Source: Modestobacter marinus (GTDB taxonomy: Bacteria > Actinomycetota > Actinomycetes > Mycobacteriales > Geodermatophilaceae). Taken from it: a DNA stretch of 64,000 nucleotides. The position numbers and the translations under genes are program-made. Positions 32,903-46,527 of this stretch are shown here, one piece after another (the first letter of the stretch is position 1; the number at the start of each line of letters is the position of its first letter). Location: the NCBI RefSeq assembly GCF_011758655.1, contig NZ_JAAMPA010000001.1:1302001-1366000 (forward strand), in the 5' to 3' direction. The notes beneath the pieces are model-generated. The model did not search any database, was not told the origin of the DNA, and saw only the letters and a list, made by a program, of their open reading frames with translations.

Positions 32903-33958
32903 TCAGTCGCGCTCGGCGAGGGTGACCTCGAGGCCGCCGACCAGGTCGGAGCAGAGGTTGTAGACGAACGTCCCCACGGTGCACAGCGCCGTGAGCAGCA
33001 CGATGTTGATCGCCCCGATCACCGCGGCGCCACCGAAGACGACGCCGGCGGTGATCACCTCTCCGCCGCCGTCCGTGGCGTCGGTGGTGGTGGCCAGCTG
33101 CCCGACCAGGTCGTTGACCGTGTCGAAGACGCCCAGGCTGCTGAGCACCCCGTACAGGATGCCGACCGCGACCATCCACACGAAGAAGAGGGCGATCGAG
33201 AGGACGAGCGAGATCTTCAGCGCCGACCAGGTGTCGATGTGGCGCAGCTGCAGCCGGGCCCGGCGCGGGCCCCGGTTGGCGGTGCTGCGGCCCTTGGCCG
33301 CGGGGGCCGTCCGGCCGGCACCCTGACCGGCCGGCCGGGACGCCGCCGGCCTGGGCGTGGCGCGTGCGGGCTCGGGCCGGGCTGCGGTGTCGATCGGCCG
33401 GGCAGCCGCCGGGGGCAGGCCGACCGCCTGGGTCGAGTCGATCGGGACCGAGCCAGCCGCGGGCACCCCGCTGCGCGGCGCGGCGCCACGGGCCGCGCCC
33501 GCCGGCCGGTTCCCCGGAGCGGACGGCGTGCCCGCCGCGGGGGCACCGCCCCGACCCCGGCCACCGGCCGGGGAGGGCTCGTCCGCCGGGGGCCTGCCCG
33601 CTGCTGCCGTGCCGGCCGCAGGGCTCCCGGCCGCCGGGGTGGCGGCCGCAGAGGTGCCGGCCGCTGCAGCCCGGGCTGCACCGCCGGCCGACGAGGCACC
33701 GTTGCCCTCGGCCGGGTCGCCGGCGGCCTTCGCCGGGGCGGCCTTCGCGGGAGCGGCCTGCGTCGCCTTGGCGGGGGCCTCTGCCGGCGAGCCGGACGAG
33801 GACCGGCTCCCGTCCTTCGACGACGACGACGACGACGAGGGTGCGGTGCCCGACCCGGACCGGCCGGCGACCGGGGTGGCGCCCTCCGGTACCGCGTCGG
33901 CGCTGCCGTCCCCCTCACGGGAGTCGGTACGCACCGAACTGCGTGCCCGGTCGCTCAT
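32903..33958 (-). CDS. DUF3566 membrane protein
   Basis: A 351-residue protein. The first 235 or so residues are Ala/Pro/Ser-rich low complexity, probably unfolded and cytosolic. The C-terminal DUF3566 domain begins RARLQLRHIDTWSALKISLVLS and has two membrane helices (LVLSIALFFVWMVAVGILYGV and a later GGAAVIGAINIVLLTALCTVGTF in parts). The gene directly downstream of gyrA is of this family in mycobacteria too; function unknown. The ATG at 33958 was chosen. The very long disordered N-terminus is notable. Confidence 0.85.
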   Translation of the reverse strand: MSDRARSSVRTDSREGDGSADAVPEGATPVAGRSGSGTAPSSSSSSSKDGSRSSSGSPAEAPAKATQAAPAKAAPAKAAGDPAEGNGASSAGGAARAAAAGTSAAATPAAGSPAAGTAAAGRPPADEPSPAGGRGRGGAPAAGTPSAPGNRPAGAARGAAPRSGVPAAGSVPIDSTQAVGLPPAAARPIDTAARPEPARATPRPAASRPAGQGAGRTAPAAKGRSTANRGPRRARLQLRHIDTWSALKISLVLSIALFFVWMVAVGILYGVLSSLGVFDTVNDLVGQLATTTDATDGGGEVITAGVVFGGAAVIGAINIVLLTALCTVGTFVYNLCSDLVGGLEVTLAERD

Positions 33959-34114
33959 CCCAGTCTCCTGTCGCCCTGCGGCCCTCGCCGCGTCGGTGCA
34001 CCCACCGGGTCCGCCGTGGTGCGCGGGGAGGTGGGCCGGTCACTGCCGTGGTCGTCGCACAGCCCGGGTTGCGGACGCCGTCGTCCGCGACACCGGTCTG
34101 GCATCCGCCCCACC

Positions 34115-36583
<2,469 letters not shown>

Positions 36584-36647
36584 GTCTGGTTCTCCACAAG
36601 TCGATACACAGCGGTGGATGAATGCGCAGTACAGGTGCCCTCAGGCC

Positions 36648-36714
36648 CTGCCCCCGGCCCCCTCGCAGGGGCCCACGCCGAGCGGAGCGAGGCGTGGGGG
36701 GCGAGGGGGTCCTT
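36648..36714 (-). repeat. hairpin element between gyrB and gyrA, related to the 49-bp repeats
   Basis: GGCCCCCTCGC near 36658 pairs with GCGAGGGGG near 36699 around a GC-rich inner part. The same words occur in the triple repeat at 39039. It lies just after the gyrB stop and may be a partial terminator or RNA-stability hairpin. Confidence 0.5.
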
Positions 36715-36716
36715 CC

Positions 36717-39038
<2,322 letters not shown>

Positions 39039-39185
39039 CGGCCCCCTCGCAGGGCCCCGCCGCGTGCGGAGCGCGTGGTGGGAGGCACGGCCCCCTCGCA
39101 GGGCCCCGCCGCGTGCGGAGCGCGTGGCGGGGGGCACGGCCCCCTCGCAGGGCCCCGCCGCGTGCGGAGCGCGTGGCGGGGAGCG
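39039..39185. repeat. three tandem 49-bp repeats
   Basis: Copies start at 39039, 39088 and 39137. Each contains CGGCCCCCTCGCAGGGCCCC and later GCGTGCGGAGCGCGTGG. The copies are nearly identical, with small differences near their ends. AGCGAGGGGGTCC follows the last copy and can pair with the GGCCCCCTCGC of any copy, making alternative terminator-like hairpins downstream of the permease gene. Confidence 0.85.
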
Positions 39186-39198
39186 AGGGGGTCCTTCG

Positions 39199-40629
39199 TC
39201 AGTTGACCGGGCCCTCGCCGGTCAGCTGCGTCGGGTCCAGCCGCCCCGCGGGCCGGCCGCTGCGCCGGTTCACCAGCACCGTCACCGCCCACAGGACGAC
39301 GCCGATCACCAGCAGCACCCCGGCGATCCGGTACTGCTCGGTGGGCCGCCCGGCCCAGGGGGTGGCGAGGAACGCGCAGGCCAGGGCCCCGACGACCGGC
39401 AGCACCGTGGGCGTGCGGAAGTGGTCGGCGTCCACCGGGTCGCGGCGCAGCACCAGGACGGCGACGTTCACGACGGTGAAGACGATGAGCAGCAGCAGGG
39501 CCGTCGTCCCCCCGAGGGCGGGCACCGCCCCGACGAAGGTGATCAGGCCGAACGCCAGGGCCGTGGTGAACAGGATCGCCGTGGTCGGCGTGCGGCGGAC
39601 GACGTGCACCCGGCCCAGCAGCGGCGGCAGCACGCCCTGCGTGCTCATGCCGTAGACCAGCCGGCTGGCCATCAGCATGTTGATCAGGGCCGAGTTGGCG
39701 ACGGCGAACATCGTGATGACCCCGAAGAGGCCGAGCGGGAAGGCGGGGGCGCCGGCCGCGACCACCTGGAGCAGCGGGGTGTCCCCCTCGCTGAGCGCGT
39801 CGGACGGCACCAGGGCGATCGCCGAGATCGACACCAGCACGTAGATGAGCCCGGTCGCCAGCAGGCCGCCGAGCAGCACCTTCGGGAAGATCCGCCGGGG
39901 CTCCTTGCACTCCTCGGCCATGTTCACCGAGTCCTCGAAGCCCACCATCGCGAAGAAGGCCAGGCCGGTCGCGGCGATCACCCCGCCCACCACCGAACGC
40001 TCGCCGGTGTCGAACTCGACGACCCGGGAGAAGTCGCCCTCGCCGCCGCCCAGCGCCCAGACGCCGATCCCGATGATGATGAGCAGCCCGGTCAGCTCGA
40101 CGCAGGTCAGCACCACGTTGGCCTTGACGCTCTCGCCCACCCCGCGGTGGTTGACCAGGGCGACCAGGGCCATGAAGCCCAGCCCGATCAGGGTGATGCC
40201 GATGCCGTCGGAGAAGCCCAGGTCGAAGACGCTGGCGGCGTTCGCGCTGAACGCCCGGGCCGCGGTCGAGGCGGAGGTGATGCCGGAGCTCATCACCGCG
40301 AAGGCGACCAGGAACGTGACGAAGTGGATGCCGAAGGCCTTGTGCGTGTACAGCGCCGCGCCCGCCGCCTGCGGGTACTTGGTCACCAGCTCCAGGTAGC
40401 TGAACGCGGTCACCAGGGCGACCAGGAAGGCGACCAGGAACGGCAGCCAGACGACCCCGCCCACCTGCGCGGCCACCTGGCCGGTCAGGGCGTAGATGCC
40501 GGTGCCGAGGACGTCGCCGACGATGAACAGCAGCAACAGGCCCGGGCCCATCACCCGTTTCAGGCTCGGCTGCCCCCCGGGGGCACCGTCCCCGCTGGCG
40601 TCGTCCTCGGTGCGCACGATCTCGGCCAT
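39199..40629 (-). CDS. APC-family amino acid permease
   Basis: A 476-residue transporter with about 12 membrane helices. The APC pattern is visible: VLGTGIYALTGQVAAQVGG, AFSYLELVTKYPQAAGAALYTHKAFG in pieces, FFAMVGFEDSVNMAEECKEP and a late VVNVAVLVLRRDP. It probably imports an amino acid or polyamine; the substrate cannot be told. AGGAGG precedes the ATG. It lies between gyrB and the ABC exporter, an addition to the usual replication cluster. A parS-like site is 82 bases upstream. Confidence 0.87.
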   Translation of the reverse strand: MAEIVRTEDDASGDGAPGGQPSLKRVMGPGLLLLFIVGDVLGTGIYALTGQVAAQVGGVVWLPFLVAFLVALVTAFSYLELVTKYPQAAGAALYTHKAFGIHFVTFLVAFAVMSSGITSASTAARAFSANAASVFDLGFSDGIGITLIGLGFMALVALVNHRGVGESVKANVVLTCVELTGLLIIIGIGVWALGGGEGDFSRVVEFDTGERSVVGGVIAATGLAFFAMVGFEDSVNMAEECKEPRRIFPKVLLGGLLATGLIYVLVSISAIALVPSDALSEGDTPLLQVVAAGAPAFPLGLFGVITMFAVANSALINMLMASRLVYGMSTQGVLPPLLGRVHVVRRTPTTAILFTTALAFGLITFVGAVPALGGTTALLLLIVFTVVNVAVLVLRRDPVDADHFRTPTVLPVVGALACAFLATPWAGRPTEQYRIAGVLLVIGVVLWAVTVLVNRRSGRPAGRLDPTQLTGEGPVN

Positions 40630-40710
40630 CTGGTGCCTCCTGGGTTGGCAGGCATCGTGCTCCGCGCACGCAGTCCCGTCGAGTCCACGTCGGCGCGCCG
40701 CCGGTGCCGG

Positions 40711-40726
40711 CGTTCCACGTGGAACG
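40711..40726. other. parS-like ParB-binding site
   Basis: CGTTCCACGTGGAACG fits the parS core, and the palindrome extends from 40709 to 40728. It lies in the gap between the permease and the ABC exporter genes. Confidence 0.8.
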
Positions 40727-40795
40727 CCGCCTGACGGCCCGCTCTCCGGGGCCCGCCACGAGGGACGAGTGGCGCGGGGAGAGGGGGGTCCTCCT

Positions 40796-42583
40796 TCAGA
40801 CCAGCAGCTGGGCGGTGGCGAGCTCCCGGTAGAGCGGGCTGGTGTCGACCAGGTCGGCGTGCGTGCCGACCGCCACCACCCGGCCGGCGTCCAGGACGAC
40901 GATCTGGTCGCTGTCGATGACCGTGGACAACCGGTGCGCCACGACGAGCAGCGCCCGGTCGGCCGCCGCCGCGGCGAGGGTGTCCCGCAGCAGGCCCTCG
41001 TTGCGGGCGTCGAGACTGGCGGTGGGTTCGTCGAGCAGCAGCAGCGCCGGGCGGGCCAGCAGGGACCGGGCGATCGCCAGCCGCTGCCGCTCCCCGCCGG
41101 ACAGCAGCACCCCGTCGTCCCCGACCGCGACGTCCAGCCCGCGGGCGGAGCGCTGCACGACGCCGGTGAGGCCCACGTCCGACAGCGCCTGCCACAGCTG
41201 CTCCTCGCCGGCGTCCGGCGCGGCGAGCAGCAGGTTCTCCCGCACCGTGCCGGCCAGCACCGGCGCCTCCTGCTCGACGTAGCCCATCCGGGCCCGCAGC
41301 GCGGCGCGGGGCAGCTCGCGCACGTCGGTGCCGGCCCACCGGACCGCCCCGGCCGACAGCGGGTAGAAGCCCTCCACCAGCGCCAGCACCGTGGACTTCC
41401 CCGCCCCCGACGGCCCGACCAGGGCCACCCGGCTGCCGGCCGGCACGGCGAAGGAGACGTCGTGCAGCACCGCCGTGCCGTCCGGGTAGCCGAAGCCCAC
41501 GCCGTCCAGCTGGAGCAGTGGCACCGGGTCCGCGCCCGTCGGGGTGCGGAGCACCACCGGCGACCGGCCGGCGACCGGTCGCTCGGGCACCTCGTCGTGC
41601 TCGGGCTCCAGCGCGAGCACCTCCTGGACCCGGGCGAGCGCCCCGAGGCCGGTCTGCAGCTGGGTGTAGGAGCCGATCAGCTGCCCCAGCGGCATGACCA
41701 GCAGGAACAGGTAGAGGATGAAGGCGACCAGGTCGGCGACGGCGATCGAACCGGTCGCCACCCGGTAGCCGCCCAGCCCCAGCACCGCCAGGAAGGCCCC
41801 CTGCACGGCGATCGAACCGGCCGGCGAGACCAGCGCCTCGAGCCGGGCGACCTGCACCCCGGCGGTGAACGCCCGCTCGGCGCTGGCGCCCACGGTGTCC
41901 ACCTCGCGGGCGGTGGCCCCGCTCGCCCGGATCGTGCGCACCGCCGACAGCGCCCGCTCGACCGCGGCGCTCATCGCACCGACCTGCTCCTGCGCCTGCC
42001 GGGACAGCTCCCGGACCCGGCGGGAGGCCAGCACGGCGGTGGTCACCCCGACGCCCACCGCGACCACGGTGACCAGCAGCAGCCAGACGTCGACCAGCGC
42101 CATCGCCACCAGCGCGCCGACGCCGACGACCACCGACCCGACGATCTCCACCACGCCGCTGGTGACCGCGGCCCGTAGCAGCGTGGTGTCCGAGCCGACC
42201 CGCGACATGAGGTCGCCGGTCCGCCGCCGGTCGTACTCGGCGATCGGCAGCCGGAGCAGCCGGTCGACCAGCAGCCGCCGGGTGCTGAGCACGACGCCCT
42301 CGGCGGTGCGCTGCAGCAGGTACTGCTGCCCGGCCCCGAGCACCGCGGCCGCCACCAGGACGACGACCAGCGCGACCACCCCGGGCAGCACCGCACCACC
42401 CGAGCCGACCGCGCTGATCACCTGCCCCACCAGCGCCGGCTGGGCCAGCGCGGCCGCGGCCGAGAACAGCGAGAGCACCGCGGCCGCACCCAGCGCCCGG
42501 CGGTGCGGGCGCAGCAGCGGCAGCAGCTCGCGGAGGCCGGCGGACGGCGTCGGTGACTCCTCCGCCGTCCCGCCCGGCGTCAT
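40796..42583 (-). CDS. ABC transporter, fused permease and ATPase (exporter type)
   Basis: A 595-residue half-transporter. The membrane domain (about 30-310) has six helices. The ATPase domain (about 355-590) has Walker A GPSGAGKST, signature LSGGERQRLAIARSLLARP, Walker B LLLLDEPTASLD and the H-loop VVAHRLSTV. It probably dimerises to export a drug, lipid or peptide. It lies 14 bases downstream of no partner gene on its 5' side, where an unknown gene follows on the other side of its stop; no second half-transporter is present, so a homodimer is likely. Confidence 0.88.
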   Translation of the reverse strand: MTPGGTAEESPTPSAGLRELLPLLRPHRRALGAAAVLSLFSAAAALAQPALVGQVISAVGSGGAVLPGVVALVVVLVAAAVLGAGQQYLLQRTAEGVVLSTRRLLVDRLLRLPIAEYDRRRTGDLMSRVGSDTTLLRAAVTSGVVEIVGSVVVGVGALVAMALVDVWLLLVTVVAVGVGVTTAVLASRRVRELSRQAQEQVGAMSAAVERALSAVRTIRASGATAREVDTVGASAERAFTAGVQVARLEALVSPAGSIAVQGAFLAVLGLGGYRVATGSIAVADLVAFILYLFLLVMPLGQLIGSYTQLQTGLGALARVQEVLALEPEHDEVPERPVAGRSPVVLRTPTGADPVPLLQLDGVGFGYPDGTAVLHDVSFAVPAGSRVALVGPSGAGKSTVLALVEGFYPLSAGAVRWAGTDVRELPRAALRARMGYVEQEAPVLAGTVRENLLLAAPDAGEEQLWQALSDVGLTGVVQRSARGLDVAVGDDGVLLSGGERQRLAIARSLLARPALLLLDEPTASLDARNEGLLRDTLAAAAADRALLVVAHRLSTVIDSDQIVVLDAGRVVAVGTHADLVDTSPLYRELATAQLLV

Positions 42584-42597
42584 CGCGGGGGTGCCGC

Positions 42598-43632
42598 TCA
42601 GGCCGCGGCGGCGAGGGCGCCGACCACCGCGGCCAGCAACCGGGCGTGGTGCTCGATCAGCTGCGGCCGGTTGGCGTCGGGGCGGATGGCGGCGACGAAG
42701 CCGGCCGCCGACCAGACCTCGTCGCCGTCGTCACTGCCCAGCAGCGACTGCCGGACGACGGGGTCCTCGGCGATCCGGCGGACCTGTGGGCCGTCCTCGG
42801 CGGCGAGCAGCACCCAGCGGCGGTCGAACTCGGGGTCGGTGCTGGGGATCTGCAACATCCCGCCGGTGCCGTGCCGCCACATCCGGGCCGGGGAGAGCCG
42901 GAAGGCAGGCACCCCGCCCAGCACCGGCGCCGCCGTGATCGCGTGGGTGCTCACGAAGCCGCGACCGACCGGGGAGACGATGTCGAAGGCGACCAGGTCC
43001 AGGCCGTTGCCCCGGCCGCGCACCACCCGGCTCGCCTGGTCCTCCTTCCCGGGCCGGACCGGCGCCGACCGGACCAGCGCGCCGAGCGGCTCGTCCTCGG
43101 GGGCGGTGCCGTCGGACAGCACCCAGCCGTACTGCTGGGCCCACGCCTGGGTGCCGAACGGGTCGGCGGCGAGGGCCGGGTCCGGCGGGACGTCGGGGCG
43201 CCCGGCGCCGATGTCGTCCGCGGGGCGGGAGCGCCCACCGCCGAACAGGCCGCCCAGGCCCCGCCGGGGACGGTCGGACTGCTCGGTCGGCGGCGCGTCG
43301 GGGTACCGCTGGTCACCCGGCGGCGGCCAGGCGGCCTGGTCCCGGGTGGCCTGGTCCCGGGTGGCCGGCGGGGGCGGGGACGCCGCGGCCGGGCGCTCCG
43401 GCTCCACCGAGGGCAGGTCCCAGCCCGGTGGCTGCCACGCCTGGGAACCGGACCGCTCACCTCCGGTCTGGTCGGGGCCGGGCTGGTCAGGGCCGTCGTG
43501 GTCGGGGCGGGGAGCGGCGGGGCCGGGCCCACCGTCGCCGGCCGGGTCCCCGCCGAGGTGCGCGGGCTCCTGCCACTGGCCGCCGGCGCCGTCGTCGAAC
43601 CCGTCCCGGTCGCGGTCGCGCGGGCTGCTCAT
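42598..43632 (-). CDS. hypothetical protein with disordered N-terminus
   Basis: Not recognised. A 344-residue protein. The first 165 or so residues are Asp/Pro/Gly/Arg-rich low complexity with a repeat ATRDQATRDQ. The C-terminal part (about 170-340) looks folded and contains YGWVLSDGTAPEDEPLGALV, GRGNGLDLVAFDIVSP, VPAFRLSPARMWRHGTG and RRWVLLAAEDGPQVRRIAEDP. There are no membrane helices. GAGGAGTCAGCG precedes the ATG. It lies between dciA (22 bases) and the ABC exporter (14 bases), so all may be co-transcribed. Confidence 0.75.
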   Translation of the reverse strand: MSSPRDRDRDGFDDGAGGQWQEPAHLGGDPAGDGGPGPAAPRPDHDGPDQPGPDQTGGERSGSQAWQPPGWDLPSVEPERPAAASPPPPATRDQATRDQAAWPPPGDQRYPDAPPTEQSDRPRRGLGGLFGGGRSRPADDIGAGRPDVPPDPALAADPFGTQAWAQQYGWVLSDGTAPEDEPLGALVRSAPVRPGKEDQASRVVRGRGNGLDLVAFDIVSPVGRGFVSTHAITAAPVLGGVPAFRLSPARMWRHGTGGMLQIPSTDPEFDRRWVLLAAEDGPQVRRIAEDPVVRQSLLGSDDGDEVWSAAGFVAAIRPDANRPQLIEHHARLLAAVVGALAAAA

Positions 43633-43654
43633 CGCTGACTCCTCGTCTCGCTGG

Positions 43655-44155
43655 TCATCCGTACGTGTCACGTGGCCCACGGCCACGGACGGTGCGCGGG
43701 CCCTTCTTCCAGCTCGGCGCCGTCGGACCGACAACGCGCAGCTTGGTCACGACGTCCCCGCCGACCCCGGCGCGCAGCTTGCCCAGGATGGACGGGGCGA
43801 GCAGGCGCAGCTGCGTCGCCCAGGCCGTGGACTCCGCCACCACCAGCAGCTCGCCCTCGTTCAGCGACTCCGGCCGGCAGTGCGCGGCGATCTCCGGACC
43901 GACCAGGGTGTCCCAGCGGCCGAACACCGCACCGACCTTCGTCCGGGCGGTCCAGTCCTGCTGGGTGACCAGCGAGTCGACCAGGGAGCCGAGCGGCTGG
44001 GGGTCGTCGGCGCCGGGTCCGGGGCCGGTCCAGCGGCGGCGCGGGCCGGCCACCCGGCGCCGGGTCGGCTGCGGGCGGGAGGCCGAGGCCGCGCGGGCGG
44101 CCTCGAGTGCCGCGCGGGCGATGTCGGAGGGTCGTGCCGGACGTTCCTCAGCCAC
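43655..44155 (-). CDS. dciA: DciA: replicative helicase loader (DUF721)
   Basis: A 166-residue protein. The N-terminal half is Arg/Ala/Pro-rich. The DUF721/DciA domain (about 55-140) shows [27 protein letters not shown] in pieces, [22 protein letters not shown] and [14 protein letters not shown]. DciA helps load DnaB helicase in bacteria lacking DnaC. The GTG start overlaps the recF stop by eight bases, so translation is coupled. Confidence 0.9.
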   Translation of the reverse strand: MAEERPARPSDIARAALEAARAASASRPQPTRRRVAGPRRRWTGPGPGADDPQPLGSLVDSLVTQQDWTARTKVGAVFGRWDTLVGPEIAAHCRPESLNEGELLVVAESTAWATQLRLLAPSILGKLRAGVGGDVVTKLRVVGPTAPSWKKGPRTVRGRGPRDTYG

Positions 44156-45347
44156 GGTCCACCCCTGCCTCCTCCGCCGGCGCGCTCGCGTCGGCCGGTT
44201 CCCCGGGCAGGACCCGGGCCTGCCCGTCGGCGACCTGCACCCTGGTGCCCAGCAGCACCGCCGGGACGTCCTCGGCGACCGCCGCGGTGATCAGCGTCTG
44301 CTCGGCGCTGCGGGCGACCTCGGCCAGCGCGGCCCGCCGGCCGGAGTCCAGCTCGGCGAAGACGTCGTCCAGCACCAGGATCGGGTCGTCGCCCTCGGCC
44401 CGCAGCAGCGCGAAGCAGGCCAGCTTCACCGCGAGGGCGAACGACCACGACTCACCGTGGCTGGCGTAGCCCTTGGCCGGCGCCGGGCCCAGGTGCAGCA
44501 CCAGGTCGTCCCGGTGCGGGCCGACCAGGGTCACCCCACGGTCGACCTCCTCCTTGCGCCGCTCGCCGACCCGCTCGCGCAGCGCGGCGGCGAGCTCCTC
44601 GGCACCGGGCAGCACCCGCGCCGGGTCGACCGGCGTCCCGTCCCCGGCCAGCGGCACCGAGCTGCTGTAGCCCAGCGCCGCGCGGTCGGCGCCCGGGCCG
44701 GCCACCCCGGCGTAGGACTCGGCCACGTAGGGGGCCAGGTCGGCGACGAGCTGCAGCCGGGCGGCCAGCAGCTGCCCGCCGAGCTCGGTCAGGTGACCGT
44801 CCCAGACGTCCAGGGTGGCCAGCGCGTCGCCCCGGGCGAGCTTCGCCGTCTTCAGCAGGGCGTTGCGCTGCTTGAGCACCCGGTCGTAGTCGCTGCGCAC
44901 CCCGGCCAGCCGCGGTGTCCGGCTGACCAGCAGGTCGTCGAGGAAGCGCCGGCGTTCGGCCGGGTCACCACGCACCAGAGCGAGGTCCTCGGGTGCGAAG
45001 AGCACCGTCCGGACCAGGCCGAGCAGCTCCCTCGGCCGGGGCAACGGGGCGCGGTTGACCCGCACCCGGTTGGCCCGGCCGGGGTTGATCTCCACCTCGA
45101 CCAGCAGCTCGCGCTCGTCCTTGCGCAGCGCCGCCCGCACCACCGCCTGGGTGGCGCCGTGCCGGACCAGAGGGGCGTCGGCCGAGACCCGGTGGCTGCC
45201 CAGCGTGGCCAGGTAGCCGACCGCCTCGACCAGGTTGGTCTTGCCCTGGCCGTTGCGGCCCACCAGCACGGTCGGGCCCGGGGTCAGCGCCAGGTCGGCT
45301 GACTCCCAGCTGCGGAACTGCCCGACCTGCAGGTGCCGGAGGTACAC
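44148..45347 (-). CDS. recF: RecF: recombination and gap-repair ATPase
   Basis: A 399-residue SMC-like ATPase. Walker A is GRNGQGKTN, and the C-terminal part has the Walker B region [17 protein letters not shown]. It loads RecA at single-strand gaps with RecO and RecR. The start is GTG. It is in the usual place downstream of gnd and upstream of dciA. A 38-bp perfect palindrome lies 16 bases upstream of its start. Confidence 0.95.
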   Translation of the reverse strand: MYLRHLQVGQFRSWESADLALTPGPTVLVGRNGQGKTNLVEAVGYLATLGSHRVSADAPLVRHGATQAVVRAALRKDERELLVEVEINPGRANRVRVNRAPLPRPRELLGLVRTVLFAPEDLALVRGDPAERRRFLDDLLVSRTPRLAGVRSDYDRVLKQRNALLKTAKLARGDALATLDVWDGHLTELGGQLLAARLQLVADLAPYVAESYAGVAGPGADRAALGYSSSVPLAGDGTPVDPARVLPGAEELAAALRERVGERRKEEVDRGVTLVGPHRDDLVLHLGPAPAKGYASHGESWSFALAVKLACFALLRAEGDDPILVLDDVFAELDSGRRAALAEVARSAEQTLITAAVAEDVPAVLLGTRVQVADGQARVLPGEPADASAPAEEAGVDRG

Positions 45348-45362
45348 GGCTCAGCCCCGCTC

Positions 45363-45400
45363 CCGTCCTCCACCAAAATGGCCATTTTGGTGGAGGACGG
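45363..45400. repeat. 38-bp perfect palindrome between gnd and recF
   Basis: Both 19-base arms match completely, centred at 45381/45382, with the A/T-rich core AAAATGGCCATTTT. It is sharply less GC-rich than everything around it. It lies downstream of gnd and upstream of recF on the minus strand. It could be the gnd terminator, an operator, or a copy of a dispersed palindromic repeat. Confidence 0.9.
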
Positions 45401-45415
45401 ACGTCGACCCGGTGA

Positions 45416-46357
45416 TCACGCGGGGTTCTCGGCCTCCGCCGGCTCGGCCGCCTCGACGGCCTGGACGGCGTGCCCACCGAACTGGTTGCGCAGCGCGGCC
45501 ACCGCCTTCATCGTCGGGGAGTCGCCCTGGCGGGAGGCGAAGCGGGCGAACAGCGAGGCCGAGATCGCCGGCATCGGGACGGCGTGCTCGATCGCCTGCT
45601 CCACGGTCCAGCGGCCCTCGCCGGAGTCCTCGGCGTAGCCGGAGATCTTCTCCAGTGCCGGGTCCTCCTGCAGCGCGCGGACCAGCAGGTCCAGCAGCCA
45701 GGAGCGGATGACGGTGCCCTGGGTCCAGGACGCCACGACGCCGGGCACGTCCTCGATGAGGTCGACGGCCTCCAGCAGCTCGTAGCCCTCGCCGTAGGCC
45801 TGCATCATCGCGTACTCGATGCCGTTGTGGACCATCTTGGCGAAGTGGCCGGCGCCGCACGGGCCGGCGTGCACGAAGCCGGCACCGTGGATCGGCTGAC
45901 CGGCCTCGTCCTTGGGTGCCGGCGGCTTGAGCGCGTCAAAGATCGGCTGGGCCTTGGCGACGTCCTCCACCGAGCCACCGACCATGAGGGCGTAGCCGTT
46001 CTCCAGCCCCCACACGCCACCGGAGACCCCGGCGTCGAGGTAGCCCAGGCCCTTGGCGCCCAGCGCCGCGGCGTGCTCCTTGTCGTCGGTGAAGCGGGAG
46101 TTGCCGCCGTCGATGACCACGTCGCCGGGGCTGAGCAGGTCACCCAGCGCGCGCACCGTCGAGCGGGTCGGCTCACCGCTGGGCACCATCACCCAGACCA
46201 CGCGGGGCGCCTCAAGGGCCTCGACCAGCGCCTCGAGGTTCTCGACGTCCCGCTTCTCCGAGAACTGGTCGTAACCGACCACCTCGTGGCCTGCGCGGCG
46301 GAGCCGCTCGGCCATGTTGCCGCCCATCTTGCCCAGCCCGACCATCCCCAGCTGCAC
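45416..46357 (-). CDS. gnd: 6-phosphogluconate dehydrogenase, decarboxylating (short form)
   Basis: A 313-residue pentose-phosphate pathway enzyme turning 6-phosphogluconate into ribulose 5-phosphate. The Rossmann motif GLGKMGGNMAERLRRAGH, DGGNSRFTDD, VSGGVWGLENGYALMVGG and KMVHNGIEYAMMQAY are present. The length of about 310 is the short GndA/YqeC-like type, usually NAD-linked. GAGGAGCAGAC precedes the GTG start. Insertion of gnd between dnaN and recF is common in actinomycetes. Confidence 0.92.
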   Translation of the reverse strand: MQLGMVGLGKMGGNMAERLRRAGHEVVGYDQFSEKRDVENLEALVEALEAPRVVWVMVPSGEPTRSTVRALGDLLSPGDVVIDGGNSRFTDDKEHAAALGAKGLGYLDAGVSGGVWGLENGYALMVGGSVEDVAKAQPIFDALKPPAPKDEAGQPIHGAGFVHAGPCGAGHFAKMVHNGIEYAMMQAYGEGYELLEAVDLIEDVPGVVASWTQGTVIRSWLLDLLVRALQEDPALEKISGYAEDSGEGRWTVEQAIEHAVPMPAISASLFARFASRQGDSPTMKAVAALRNQFGGHAVQAVEAAEPAEAENPA

Positions 46358-46527
46358 GTCTGCTCCTCAGTCTCGGTGTCTCGCTCGTGGTCCGCGGTCC
46401 TCCCGCGGCAGGTCTCGGTGGGCAGCCGCGTCGTCGCGGCGCACCCGTCGCGCCCAAGCCGGGCCCGGGCGCGCGCCGACGTCCATCGTGCTCGCCCTCC
46501 CGGGTGCACGCGCGCCCGGGCCCGCTG

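Noticed and set aside
33460-33940. Separate gene in the Ala/Pro-rich half of the DUF3566 protein
   Set aside because: The frame is continuous with the DUF3566 domain and the ATG at 33958 precedes it. Long disordered N-termini occur in this family.
39039-39185. Possible CRISPR array
   Set aside because: The three units are contiguous 49-bp tandem copies without unique spacers, and no cas genes are near.
40796-42583. Mobile element or recent transfer for the permease-exporter segment
   Set aside because: No transposase, integrase, flanking repeats or tRNA target is visible, and base composition matches the neighbours.
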